DNA of 64,000 nucleotides, taken from Prostheceraeus crozeri (lineage: Eukaryota > Platyhelminthes > Polycladida > Euryleptidae). Both the position numbers and the translations under genes were made by a program. A model generated the notes under the pieces. It saw only the letters and a list, made by a program, of their open reading frames with translations. It did not search any database and was not told the DNA's origin. Location: NCBI GenBank assembly GCA_907163375.1, contig CAJQUW010003082.1, forward strand, positions 1 to 64,000. The letters run 5' to 3'. Of this stretch, positions 35,701 to 47,874 are shown in pieces (the stretch's first letter is position 1; every line of letters starts with the position of its first letter).

Positions 35701-36706
35701 TCTCGTACACTTCTGCATACTAAAATTCTATTTAGAAATGGGAATGCTTCTAAAGTCAGTTCACCGCATCATCAAATTTAGACAGAAAGCCTTCCTCAAA
35801 CCATATATTGATAGTAACAGCCAGAAACGTGCACTCGCCCAAAATAATTTTGAAAAAGATTTTTATAAGTATAAGAATAATAGTCTATTTGGTAAGACGA
35901 TGGAGGATGTTAGAAAACGCATGAACTACAAACTAGTTATTGATGATCAAAAATATCACAAATTGACCTCATCACCTCTTTTCATTGATAGAGACATTAT
36001 CGATGAGGACCTTGTAGGTGTTAAAATGATAAAACCTGAAGTTGAGTTGTGTAAGCCCATCTATATTGGTCAAGCTGTACTAGATTACTCTAAGCTTGAA
36101 ATGTACCAACTCTTTTATAAAATACTAAAACCATGTCCTCTCGTAAAAGAGGTTCGTTTGTTGGGTGGTGATACAGATAGTTTCTTCTTAGGTATTACCA
36201 CTCAAAAAGATTTAAATTTTAATGAAGTAGCTAAGTCATTAGAAAAATATTTCGACACATCTAACTACAATCCCACTCATCCACTCTATTCCATACAGAA
36301 TAAAGCCAAACTTGGTTGTTTTAAGGATGAAACAGCAGGAAAGGAAATAGATGAAATGATTCTCCTCCGTCCTAAAATGTATTCCATGAAATTAAAAGAA
36401 TGTGCAGATAGTATTAAGCGTGCTAAAGGTATATCAAAATCCATTGTTCACAAAATGAAACATCGGTCCTATAAGAAGGCCTATAAAAATAAAACTATAA
36501 CGTTTGTCAATATGACAATCTTAAAATCTCAAGTTCATACTGTGAAAACGCACACGTTCAAGAAACGAGCGCTTTCAGCATGGGAGGATAAGAGGTGTTG
36601 GATAGGACATAACACATCTCTTCCACATGGACATCCTGACACAAACATACCTCCACCCAAAAGAATAAAACTCACGCTACCACATTCAGGAGATGTATTG
36701 ACATAA
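32714..36706 (+). pseudogene. protein-primed DNA polymerase B (pPolB), left-arm copy
   Basis: Exon 1 is only ATG (32714-32716), followed by intron 32717-32783, exon 2 32784-32844, intron 32845-32903, and a long third exon; both introns have GT...CAG ends and the phases join. Two C2H2-type fingers (CADCGHMFTRKHSLLRH and CDLCPLSFDSHF) precede a Polinton-type N-terminal region, an exonuclease domain (YADKEC, FKGYDSH, LELDVILLAD) and the polymerase palm (YDQNNLYGSS, KNNSLFGKT, GGDTDSFF). Lesions: a +1 frame change at about 34467-34486 shared with the right arm, a TAA at 34548-34550 (Lys in the right arm), and loss of one A at about 35541. It therefore cannot make a full polymerase as it stands. 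Confidence 0.9.
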
Positions 36707-36884
36707 TCAACTTTAACTCAGTATTTTGATGTTGCTTTTTGTAGATATACATGGTTGTTTTATGTATCGCATGAGATCGTTTCTTCCTTGTGAATATATG
36801 CCTACAGTCAGCCCGTTTCCCTATATCTGTGAAAAGACTTTTTCATACACATATTTTTATTTCAATAAACATATCACAATGACT

Positions 36885-37140
36885 TCACTTTGTTTTCCGA
36901 AACACTAAAGTTACGAGGGATTTAGTATCTTTCACATGGATGCACTCTTGTAAACCATTGGTAATTTTGATAGCAATAGAGGGTATAGTTTGTTTGACGA
37001 CGGGGTGATAGAAAATAGATTCAAACATCTTCTCGACTATTCCATATGAAGCGTCTTTATCATGAATGAAATCACGAAAAATGTATTCTTTTTTCTCACC
37101 AACAGAAATAAGTAGAATCAAATCACTTTGGGGCGATCAT
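36885..37140 (-). CDS. ORF A, left-arm copy, unknown small protein
   Basis: A minus frame of about 80 codons, converging on pPolB, encodes ILLISVGEKKEYIFRDFIHD followed by FYHPVVKQTIPSIAIKI. An ATG upstream at about 37176 begins MEINVPQSFEKDMIAPK in a frame one base off, exactly as in the right arm. Function unknown. AATAAA signals on both strands lie near 36860. Confidence 0.4.
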
Positions 37141-37205
37141 ATCTTTTTCAAATGACTGTGGAACATTGATTTCCATGATGAAGATTTAAACAGTTGGATT
37201 CGATG

Positions 37206-38868
37206 ACGAACAAGATTTACTAGTTGCAAGTTAAACTAAGCGTTATATTATTTGTAAATGAAAGATATAGTCTCAACAGTTTACAGATTACAAAATTAAG
37301 TTTCAATAGTGTTTATGTTAAAAATAAAGTTCAAGCTGTTTGTGTGTTAGAAATAGAATAAAGTTCCAACAGTTTCTCGATTAAAATTAAACTTCAACAG
37401 TGTGTACGTTAGAAATAAAGTTTTATCTGTTTGTAAAATGAGATTGTAGGATTTACTAGTTTGCAAGTTAGACTAAGCGTTCTACTATTTGTAAACGAAA
37501 GATATAGTTTCAACAGTTTACAGATTAAAAATAAAGTTTCAATAATGTGTACGTTAGAAATAAAGTTTTAGTCGTTTGTGCGTTAGAAATAAAGTTTCAA
37601 CCGTTTACAAGTTAAAATTAAATTTTCAATAGTTTACAAGTTAAGAATAAAGTTCTATCTGTTTATATGTTAGAAACAAAAATGAAGGTTCACCAGTTTA
37701 CAAGTTAAGAATAAAGTTTCATCTGCTTGTATGTCAGAAATGAAATAAAGTTTCACCAGTTTAAAAGTTAAAAATAAAGTTTCAATAATGTGTACGTTAG
37801 AAACAAAGTTTCAACCGTTTACAAGTTAAAATTAAAGTTTCAATAGTTTACAAGTTAAGAATAAAGTTTCAATAGTGTGTATGTTAAGAATAAAGTTCTG
37901 TCTGTTTATATGATAGAAATAAAATGAAGTTTCACCAGTTTACAAGTTAAGAATAAATTTTATCTGCTTGTATGTTAGAAATGAAATAAAGTTTCACCAG
38001 TTTACAAGTTAAAAATAAAGTTTCAATAGTGTGTACGTTAGAAATAAAGTTTCAATAGTGTGTATGTTAAGAATAAAGTTTTATCTGTTTGTATGTTAGA
38101 AATAAAACAAAGTTTCAACCGTTTACAAGTTAAAAATAAAGTTTCAATAGTTAACACGTTAAAAATAAAGTTTTAATAGTGTGTATGTTAAGAATAAAGT
38201 TCTATCTGTTTGTATGTTAGAAATAAAATGAAGTTTCATCAGTTTACAAGTTAAGAATAAAGTTTTATCTGTTTGTATGTTAGAAATAAAATAAAGTTTC
38301 AACCGTTTACAAGTTAAAAATAAAGTTTCAATAGTTTGCAAGTTAAAACTAATGTTTCAATAGTGCGTATGTTATGAATAAAGTTTTATCTGTTTGTATG
38401 TTAGAAATAAAATGAAGCTTCACCAGTTCACAAGTTAAGAATAAAGTTTTATCAGCTTGTATGTTAGAAATAAAATGAAGTTTCAACCGTTTACAAGTTA
38501 AAAATAAAGTTTCAACAGTGTCTACGTTAGAAATAAAGTTTTATCTGTTTGTAAAGTACGATCGTAGGATTTACTAGTTTGCAAGTTAGACTCAACATTC
38601 TACTAGTTGTAAATGAAAAATATCGTTTCAACAGTTTACAGATTAAAATAAAGTTTCAATAGTGTGTATGATGGAAATAAAGTTTAAGCGCTTTGTGCGT
38701 TAGAAATAAAGTTTCAGCCGTTTACAAGTTAAAAATAAAGTTTCAACAGTGTTTACGTTAGAAATAAAGTTTTAGCTGTTTATATGTTAGAAACAAAATA
38801 AAGTTTCAACCGTTTACAAGTTGAAAAATAAAGTTTCAACAGTGTGTACGTTAGAAATAAATGAGAGT
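37206..38868. repeat. AATAAA-rich minisatellite, left side of palindrome core
   Basis: About 55 imperfect units of 29-33 bases follow patterns such as AATAAAGTTTCAACCGTTTA and AATAGTGTGTACGTTAGAAA. Nearly every unit carries AATAAA in the plus sense. Open frames here (for example 38159-38341 minus) are repeat-derived. The right-arm array is about 520 bp longer. Confidence 0.92.
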
Positions 38869-39052
38869 AAGAAATTCATCGTATAAGTATTCAAAGCATG
38901 TCTTGTAAATCAAATGTGTGTAGTACTGACATGATAGAATCAAATGAACTCGACAAACGCGTTTGTCAAGCTTGATTCTATCATGTCAGTACTACACACA
39001 TTTGATTTACAAGACATGCTTTGAATACTTATACGACGAATTTCTTTTCTCA
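38869..39052. repeat. dyad centre of the palindrome
   Basis: Unique sequence between the two arrays forms a nearly perfect palindrome. It is centred on the 16-bp self-complementary GACAAACGCGTTTGTC at 38952-38967 (axis 38959/38960). The only clear asymmetry is a 4-base difference next to the centre (ATCAAATGAACTC against ATCAAGCTT). There is essentially no spacer between arms. Confidence 0.92.
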
Positions 39053-41225
39053 TTTATTTCTAACGTACACACTGTTGAAACTTTATTTTTCAACTTGTAA
39101 ACGGTTGAAACTTTATTTTATTTCTAACATATAAACAGCTGAAACTTTATTTCTAACGTAAACACTGTTGAAACTTTATTTTTAACTTGTAAACGGCTGA
39201 AACTTTATTTCTAACGCACAAAGCGCTTAAACTTTATTTCCATCATACGCACTATTGAAACTTTATTTTAATCTGTAAACTGTTGAAACGATATTTTTCA
39301 TTTACAACTAGTAGAATGTTGAGTCTAACTTGCAAACTAGTAAATCCTACGATCGTACTTTACAAACAGATAAAACTTTATTTCTAACGTAGACACTGTT
39401 GAAACTTTATTTTTAACTTGTAAACGGTTGAAACTTTATTTCTAACGTACACACTATTGAAACTTTATTTTTAATTTGTAAACTGGTGAAACTTCATTTT
39501 ATTTCTAAAATTCAAGCTGATAAAACTTTATTCTTAACTTGTAAACTGGTGAAGCTTCATTTTATTTCTAACATACAAACAGATAAAACTTTATTCTTAA
39601 CATACCCACTATTGAAACATTAGTTTTTACTTGCAAACTATTGAAACTTTATTTTTAACTTGTAAACGGTTGAAACTTTGTTTTATTTCTAACATACAAA
39701 CAGATAAAACTTTATTCTTAACATACACACTATTGAAACTTTATTTCTAACGTACACACTATTGAAACTTTATTTCATTTCTAACATACAAGCAGATAAA
39801 ATTTATTCTTAACTTGTAAACTGGTGAAACTTCATTTTATTTCTAACATATAAACAGATAGAACTTTATTCTTAACATACACACTATTGAAACTTTATTC
39901 TTAACTTTTAAACTATTGAAACTTTATTTCTAACGCACAAACGACTAAAACTTTGTTTCTAACGTACACATTATTGAAACTTTATTTTTAACCTTTAACC
40001 TGGTGAAACTTTATTTCATTTCTGACATACAAGCAGATGAAACTTTATTCTTAACTTGTAAACTGGTGAACCTTCATTTTTATTTCTAACATATATACAG
40101 ATAGAACTTTATTCTTAATTTGTAAACTAATGAAACTTTAATTTTAACTTGTAAACGGTTGAAACTTTGTTTCTAACGTACACATTATTGAAACTTTATT
40201 TTTAACTTTCAAAACTGGTGAAACTTTATTTCATTTCTAACATACAAGCAGATAAAATTTATTCTTAACTTGTAAACTGGTGAAACTTCATTTTATTTCT
40301 AACATATAAACAGATAGAACTTTATTCTTAACATACACACTATTGAAACTTTATTCTTAACTTTTAAACTATTGAAACTTTATTTCTAACGCACAAACGA
40401 CTAAAGCTTTGTTTCTAACGTACACATTATTGAAACTTTATTTTTAACTTTTAACCTGGTGAAACTTTATTTCATTTCTGTTATACAAGCAGATGAAACT
40501 TTATTCTTAACTTGTAAACTGGTGAAACTTCATTTTTATTTCTAACATACATGTATATACAGATAGAACTTTATTCTTAATTTGTAAACTATTGAAACTT
40601 TAATTTTAACTTGTAAACGGTTGAAACTTTGTTTCTAACGTACACATTATTGAAACTTTATTTTTAACTTTCAAAACTGGTGAAACTTTATTTCATTTCT
40701 GACATACAAGCAGATGAAACTTTATTCTTAATTTGTAAACTGGTGAACCTTCATTTTTGTTTCTAACATATAAACAGATAGAACTTTATTCTTAACTTGT
40801 AAACTATTGAAACTTTAATTTTAACTTGTAAACGGTTGAAACTTTATTTCTAACGCACAAACGACTAAAACTTTATTTCTAACGTACACATTATTGAAAC
40901 TTTATTTTTAATCGGTAAACTGTTGAAACTATATCTTTCGTTTACAAATAGTAGAACGCTTAGTCTAACTTGCAAACTAGTAAATCCTACAATCTCATTT
41001 TACAAACAGACAAAACTTTATTTCTAACGTACACACTGTTGAAGTTTAATTTTAATCGAGAAACTGTTGGAACTTTATTCTATTTCTAACACACAAACAG
41101 CTTGAACTTTATTTTTAACATAAACACTATTGAAACTTAATTTTGTAATCTGTAAACTGTTGAGACTATATCTTTCATTTACAAATAATATAACGCTTAG
41201 TTTAACTTGCAACTAGTAAATCTTG
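39053..41225. repeat. minisatellite, right side of palindrome core
   Basis: Inverted continuation of the left array, with units of the form TTTATTTCTAACGTACACAC and TTGTAAACGGTTGAAACTTT. It is about 520 bp longer than the left array, and segments near 39780-40130 and 40240-40600 look like an internal duplication. The arrays read AATAAA outward on both sides from the centre. Confidence 0.92.
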
Positions 41226-41299
41226 TTCGTCATCGAATCTAACTGTTTAAATCTTCATCATGGAAATCAATGTTCCACAGTCGTTTGAAAAAGATATGA

Positions 41300-41551
41300 T
41301 CGCCCCAAAGTGATTTGATTCTACTTATTTCTGTTGGTGAGAAAAAAGAATACATTTTTCGTGATTTCATTCATGATAAAGACGCTTCATATGGAATAGT
41401 CGAGAAGATGTTTGAATCTATTTTCTATCACCCCGTCGTCAAACAAACTATACCCTCTATTGCTATCAAAATTACCAATGGTTTACAAGAGTGCATCCAT
41501 GTGAAAGATACTAAATCCCTCGTAACTTTATTGTTTCGGAAAACAAAGTGA
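41300..41551 (+). CDS. ORF A, right-arm copy, unknown small protein
   Basis: Twin of 36885-37140, with one residue difference (V to L near the C-terminus). The plausible start is the ATG at 41260-41262, whose 17-codon frame meets TGA; the main frame is +1 relative to it. The same +1 relation occurs in both arms. It converges on pPolB with a 178-base gap. Unknown function, and it may be only a remnant. Confidence 0.4.
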   Translation, partial: SPQSDLILLISVGEKKEYIFRDFIHDKDASYGIVEKMFESIFYHPVVKQTIPSIAIKITNGLQECIHVKDTKSLVTLLFRKTK

Positions 41552-41729
41552 AGTCATTGTGATATGTTTATTGAAATAAAAATATGTGTATGAAAAAGTC
41601 TTTCCACAGATATAGGGAAACGGGCTGACTGTAGGCATATATTCACAAGGAAGAAACGATCTCATGCGATACATAAAACAACCATGTATATCTACAAAAA
41701 GCAACATCAAAATACTGAGTTAAAGTTGA

Positions 41730-44700
41730 TTATGTCAATACATCTCCTGAATGTGGTAGCATGAGTTTTATTCTTTTGGGTGGAGGTATGTTTGTGTCAG
41801 GTTGTCCATGTGGAAGAGATGTGTTATGTCCTATCCAACACCTCTTATCCTCCCATGCTGAAAGCGCTCGTTTCTTGAACGTGTGCGTTTTCACAGTATG
41901 AACTTGAGATTTTAAGATTGTCATATTGACAAACGTTATAGTTTTATTTTTATAGGCCTTCTTATAGGACCGATGTTTCATTTTGTGAACAATGGATTTT
42001 GATATACCTTTAGCACGCTTAATACTATCTGCACATTCTTTTAATTTCATGGAATACATTTTAGGACGGAGGAGAATCATTTCATCTATTTCCTTTCCTG
42101 CTGTTTCATCCTTAAAACAACCAAGTTTGGCTTTATTCTGTATGGAATAGAGTGGATGAGTGGGATTGTAGTTAGATGTGTCGAAATATTTTTCTAATGA
42201 CTTAGCGACTTCATTAAAATTTAAATCTTTTTGAGTGGTAATACCTAAGAAGAAACTATCTGTATCACCACCCAACAAACGAACCTCTTTTACGAGAGGA
42301 CATGGTTTTAGTATTTTATAAAAGAGTTGGTACATTTCAAGCTTAGAGTAATCTAGTACAGCTTGACCAATATAGATGGGCTTACACAACTCAACTTCAG
42401 ATTTTATCATTTTAACACCTACAAGGTCTTCATCGATAATGTCTCTATCAATGAAAAGAGGTGATGAGGTCAATTTGTGATATTTTTGATCATCAATGAC
42501 TAGTTTGTAGTTCATGCGTTTTCTAACATCCTCCATCGTCTTACCAAATAGACTATTATTCTTATACTTATAAAAATATTTTTCAAAATTATTTTGGGCG
42601 AGTGCACGTTTCTGGCTGTTACTATCAATATATGGTTTGAGGAAGGCTTTCTGTCTAAATTTGATGATGCGGTGAACTGACTTTAGAAGCATTCCCATTT
42701 CTAAATAGAATTTTAGTATGCAGAAGTGTACGAGATATTTTTTCTTATCATATTGGATGAGTAAAAGTTTGCGGCATGATTTGTACCTTGGCTGTCCACA
42801 CTCTGTTAAGTTATTATGAAATTGTGACATGAATGGTGAAAACATATCTTCAGTCACTTCACCAGATTCAGGTGCGAGTGGGAAATCAGCAGTTTTATTT
42901 TTAATACTATTTGGATAAATCAAATCCACTTCAAAATAATATCCCCAATCACCTTCATCTGGAATGTTCAGAATGTATGAAGGGTTGGAGTAATACGCAA
43001 GCTCATCTTGATTTAACCAACTAAACTCGGAATGAGGTAGTGGTTTAGACAGTGAACTGCCATATAAATTATTTTCGTCATAGTATTTTAGGTGGATATG
43101 ATCATTACCTACTGTTTTAGATTTTATGTGATGTTTATTCACAAATGTGAGACCACCGCGTATTCCGCGCTCAAATATGTTATACATCTCCGGGTCTTGT
43201 AAGGGATGGATGGTCTCACCAGTCATTTTAAAGGCTGATTTAAAGGACATGGCTGGTAGACTGACAAAGTGGACAGGATCTAATTTGTCTTCTTCTAATG
43301 CCACTCGTCGAAATTCCTGAAAGACATCAGCCAGCAAAATGACATCTAATTCTAAGTAAGCGATCATATAATCGCCAAACGTTTTACAATCAAATTTTAA
43401 CCATGCCTCTTGAGCATGTTCATAGTCCTCTACTGGACAATCTTGACCCGTCAAATCGTTTTGGAATTTGTCAATGGAAGGAAGGGTTGTTTCATTTAGT
43501 TTAGACATTGAGCTAAAATACGCATAGGGAAAGACTCCTTTGCGAGTGATTATTTCATCCGTTAAGTTTGGATAGTGTTTCTTCAAAGTTTGACTATGGG
43601 GAAGAAACTTGAGATTATGAACGAGAGAAGCTAGTGACGCTGACATGAATTGGAATGAATCTAAAAATTTTATTTCGAAGAAGACTGTCTTATTTTCTTT
43701 AGTTTTATCTACTGGTACTTCTGTTGTCATTGCCATGAATTTTTCTCTCGTTTGCGCTATTACATTAAACTGCCACGATTTCATCTGGCTCAACCCTCCT
43801 TTTATGAGCATATGACTGTCATAGCCCTTAAAGTTATGAAAAATGACGGGTAGTACACGACGTCTCAACCTAAGTGAAAAGTTACATTTGGAGCAGAGTG
43901 CGTTTCTAAATTTACCAGTGATGTGATCATGATCACGCACTTTCTTAATTTTATCTTTGGTCATCAAACGTTTTATGACATTTAGGGCACGATGTGCAAC
44001 TTTCAAATTTCTGTTTGTCTTCATTTGACATATGTAGTGACTTACGCTGCAATTGGGAATCATATGATTGTTGAAATTTAGCAGCTCTATCGAGAAATTC
44101 TAGAAATTTTGAAATACAATCTTCACCTTGCCAAGTATGCATTTTGTTTTGTCTATTCCTAAAGTGGTCATGCCATACTTCATAGCAGGATATGGCTGCT
44201 GGCTTGTGGATAATATCATCAATGTAGCATTCTTTGTCTGCGTAAATGACACGCAGGGGACTTAATTCGTCACCATTATCCCTATGTGAAAATATTTTAT
44301 CTTTGGGCATGCGTTCCATTTGTAATTTACCTCGCTTGCACCATTCATAGTGAGTTTCAAATTTATCTTTACTCCAAAAGGAGCGGATGCAGCGGTCGCA
44401 TACAAAATGTTCACCTCTTTTAGAGTGCCCTAAGTGTGTGTACAAGCGAGAGATTTTGGGAATACCACAGTAGTGCCATTCCTCGCTATCATCTTGTTTT
44501 ACTAATAAGAGGTTGACTACACGTTCATAACAAGTTGAACGTGAATTATAGCGGGCACCCTTCAACCCCTTCTCCCACACGTGAACGACAATTTTAATCT
44601 GATTATGTTTTTCGAACGTTTCTACATCTTTGATTTTCATGTTGTTACTATCACAACCTTCAAAGTCTAGTTCATCCTCCCACTGTCTATAGCTATAGGT

Positions 44701-45723
44701 GCGATCTCGATGCGCGTTGATATCATTATAGTGAAGGATGGATAGGACTGCATATTTGTAACACTGTGATTTACAATCGACATTGATGACAGCTTTCTTA
44801 TTATACAACGTTTTTGGTAGTTTAAATGTGCCTCGAGCTGCATGACTTTCTAATAGGGAAATTTTGAATATGGCTGAGTCCACACCATCAAAAATGAGAG
44901 CGCTGTCGCGTTCATTGAATTTATCTACATTTGATTTTAAACATTGAATGTGAAAATTTAGCCAAGACTCGCAGTCTACAACTTCGGTTGCGGAAGAGGA
45001 AGGAACATGAAACTGTATTCTCTCCGTCACTTGACCCGTTTGAAAATCTATTTTAATATATTTTAGTTTAAGGTTGATGAGCGCCTTCATTCTAAAATTG
45101 TCTAAATTGTTGAAGAGCGCTTCGATAATGTTAGAATTTTGAAGGAGCCACTCAGGAAAATCTACTATTTGAGTATTGGACTCCATGCAGTAGTCGCGTA
45201 CTAAATTATTATGTGAAACATTAATGAGGTAGATGGTAGAGGTACCGTTGGTGTAGTGATCATTTGCATGCGTGTGTTGAAGTCTGTGCGAAGATCGCTG
45301 AAAGTGACTATCAAAAGAAAGAGGGCACAAATCGCAAGGAAAGGAGATGTCATCGTCAGAATCAACTTCACCTCCGGAGATTGATGCCGCTTTGCGTTGA
45401 CACACACGTTGTTTGATGTGTCGAAGGAGACTGTGCTTCCTTGTAAACATATGTCCGCAGTCGGCACATTCCCACTCGTTGCATTCCCGCGACAATGTTG
45501 ACATGGACTCGCTCGAGATGGGACTGGTATCACCTGAAAGAGAAATCATTCTATCATCTCTGTTCAAGTCTCAGTGTATTGTTACAAGCTACCTTCACTC
45601 AACAACTCTAAACTTTCCTCGAGAAGGGGGGGCGTTGGTGATGAAGTTGATGCCTGAAATTGAGGAAGATGCTATTAGCCACACGTTTGAGGGAGATGAG
45701 TGAAGAAATTTTCAACTTACCAT
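41730..45723 (-). pseudogene. protein-primed DNA polymerase B (pPolB), right-arm copy, best preserved
   Basis: Mirror of the left copy, with ATG at 45721-45723 and introns 45654-45720 and 45534-45592. The third exon is two overlapping frames: 45533-43951 (zinc fingers, N-terminal region, first exonuclease motif) and about 44063-41730 (HDHITGKFRNALCSKCN, remaining exonuclease motifs, palm with NNLYGSS, NNSLFGKT, GGDTDSFF, and a C-terminus near EDKRCWIGHN). The only break is a +1 shift near 43954-43968, which is also in the left arm. If translated across it the product would be about 1,290 residues, in the usual range of Polinton polymerases with N-terminal extensions. The shared shift may be an ancestral mutation or a recoding site. 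Confidence 0.9.
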
Positions 45724-45950
45724 TTCAACGAAATCAAGTTTAAGGTTGATACTTCAACAAGATAGAGACTTTACTCAAATAATACGTCTCAAATTTGGAA
45801 TTCACGAGAGAGCAGTTCACTTGTACGCCTCAAATATAGAATTCGCTAGAGAACACTTCACTTATACGTCTCAAAGACAGTGTGAAATGACACGAATGTC
45901 ACTTTGCATATATACTTTCATATTCATCATTCATTGGGTGTTCATTCTGA
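45724..45950. promoter_or_regulatory. bidirectional promoter region, right arm
   Basis: Mirror of 32487-32713. It contains GCATATATACTTTC, GATTGGTTGC (CCAAT box) and three imperfect repeats of the form CACTT(G/A)TACG(C/T)CTCAAA. The position between divergent start sites is the main support. Confidence 0.5.
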
Positions 45951-46466
45951 TTGGTTGCTTGTTTATACTTAAGAATTAGAAAACATTTCAAAGTCATTAT
46001 TCACAGTCAACATGACAAGCCCTCCAAAAACATCGAACACAAATTGGAGTTCTCTTCTCCATGCTCATCGCCGAAGGCGCTCGTTGCACCAAACGCTCCA
46101 ACGAAGGGGAAGGTGGAGAAATTATACCGACTCGACAACATTAGAAAGTTGTCATTAGCAGCGGATGACGAAGAGGAGAGTGTATGTGAGAAGGAGTGTC
46201 CCGACCTAAGAGGCATACGATGAAAGTATCTGCAGTATGATACTGATGATGTGATGGAGATCACCAGCACCAAATTCCTCCATCAATTATGGGAATGGTA
46301 CACCCCTAACTCCCAGCCACGAACTATGGCGGAGTGGGAGTACATCGACAAAGTGAAGCTCGCGGTAGAAGAACGATTGAAGCAAGTGAACTGTTTTTGT
46401 GATCTGTGTGAAGGCAGACTCTGGGATGATATTGACGATGAAGACCTTTTGAAATACATGCCATAA
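45951..46466 (+). pseudogene. ORF B, right-arm copy, unknown protein with a single TGA
   Basis: One frame runs from a region after a TTATTCACAG acceptor-like site (about 46005) to TAA at 46466, interrupted only by TGA at 46221-46223, where the left arm has TGG. The protein has a Pro/Lys-rich N-terminus, KLYRLDNIRKLSLAADDEEE, then EITSTKFLHQLWEWYTPNSQ and a C-terminal CDLCEGRLWDDIDDEDLLKY. I do not know its function. The acidic/aromatic C-terminal block with a CxxC looks like a folded domain. It is divergently transcribed from pPolB. Start uncertain. Confidence 0.65.
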
Positions 46467-46610
46467 TAAATTTTTATTTCGTATTATCTTTGCTTTCATA
46501 CTGACTTACTTGAATGGGGCTTCAGTGGATGATTTAACCATGTATACTTTTTCATTTGGAAATAGTAGCACGCTTAGTTTAACTTGTAAATCTTATAACA
46601 TTTCATATGG

Positions 46611-46811
46611 GTGATGATGGTAGATGAAATAGTGTTAAATAAAATTATGATAGCTTACACTTCTGATACAGGGATAGCAATCGACTGCGATCCATGTGTA
46701 AAGAGCTTGTTAGACTACGGAAGAGAGAAGTGTGTTATGTTGCGTGTGGCGCGTGAGTGTCCTCCCATTTCATTCCATTCATCAATTCATCTCATTGATA
46801 GAGACAGGTAG
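46611..46811 (+). CDS. ORF C, right-arm copy, unknown small protein
   Basis: Right-arm twin of 27580-27780. It lies 145 bases downstream of ORF B and in the same direction, so it could be a second product of that transcription unit or a chance frame. The cysteine pair CDPC plus a later cysteine is the only notable composition. Confidence 0.35.
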   Translation: MMMVDEIVLNKIMIAYTSDTGIAIDCDPCVKSLLDYGREKCVMLRVARECPPISFHSSIHLIDRDR

Positions 46812-47874
46812 AACTCATGGTTCTCATAACGTATGTAATGGATAGTTTATAAGGCAACCTTCGACAGCTGGCTAAATGTCGCACTGGCGCGAATGCATAC
46901 TACGTTGAGACAGAGGCAATCACTTGCAAACATGACGCAGAGAGGTTTAACAAGATTGACCATTGCCGAATGGCCCTTGCGGTATACATAGCTACGGGTT
47001 TCACCGCCGCCCTTTACAGGAACGCCCGTCGAAAGGAAGTATTACACCGAACTTCATTTAGAACGTTCAAGTTGACTGATAGCAGATTCAACTTAATGAT
47101 AGTATTCGCCAGGCATGAAAACCTGTAGAGTTGGTAAGAGGTTGACAGATTTTGAGCAGCTTGATAGCAAGCCGTAGAGAGCTTGATTCACCAGCGTTTT
47201 GCAATGGAGATGTTTAGAGGCCACCCATGACAAGATAGCTAAGACTCAACCGATTGGCGTTCAAAGTGCTACGTTGAGAACTGTGTCAAATGCCCAACAT
47301 GAGACATGAGTTGCCCCAGCGGTTTCGGTCTAAACTATGACACACTCCCTTGCCACACTTATCACTACGGCATCGTCCGCCGTCCCGAAGGAACACCCTG
47401 TCAGTGGAATATTACAGCAAAACTCTCCGTGTCTTGCTCGCTTTCAGTGAAAAGCCGCTTATACCATGAGAAGACTGGCTCAGACATCATTAAAATGCTT
47501 TCATTGACTTCAGCAGGGTCGAAAACCCCAGAAAACCTCCAAAACTAGTGAATTAAAATTTTTCAACTTTTTAGCACTACTTATGAAATTTTATAAGTAG
47601 CCTATCACTTAGGGCAGGTCAATAGCGACCGAACCTTTTTTGAATCAAGTCAAACGGACTTGTAGAAGCAAAGTTACAAGCCTTTAAAGTTTTGGAGTAT
47701 TTTATGGCCTGGAGACGAAGGCCATCTCCTGGCTAACCTCTAAGTCTGACGCCTTAGCTGATATCAGCAATGAAATTTTCTAAGTCGGTTTCTTATAGAA
47801 ACCCGGATTTTGGAATGTCCGAAGCTATCATCGGAGCTCAGAGAGACGACCTACCTCTGACAATCGCTCTCGTC
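46812..47874. other. non-coding block of the right arm
   Basis: This mirrors 26516-27579 with scattered substitutions. It contains the same two diverged G/C-rich motif copies at about 46975-47040 and 47350-47420. It also includes the empty TTAA site (47875-47878) where the left arm received piggyBac. Confidence 0.5.

Noticed and set aside
38159-38341. 60-codon minus frame with repeated peptide motifs.
   Set aside because: It lies wholly in the AATAAA minisatellite; the peptide repeat is the DNA repeat.
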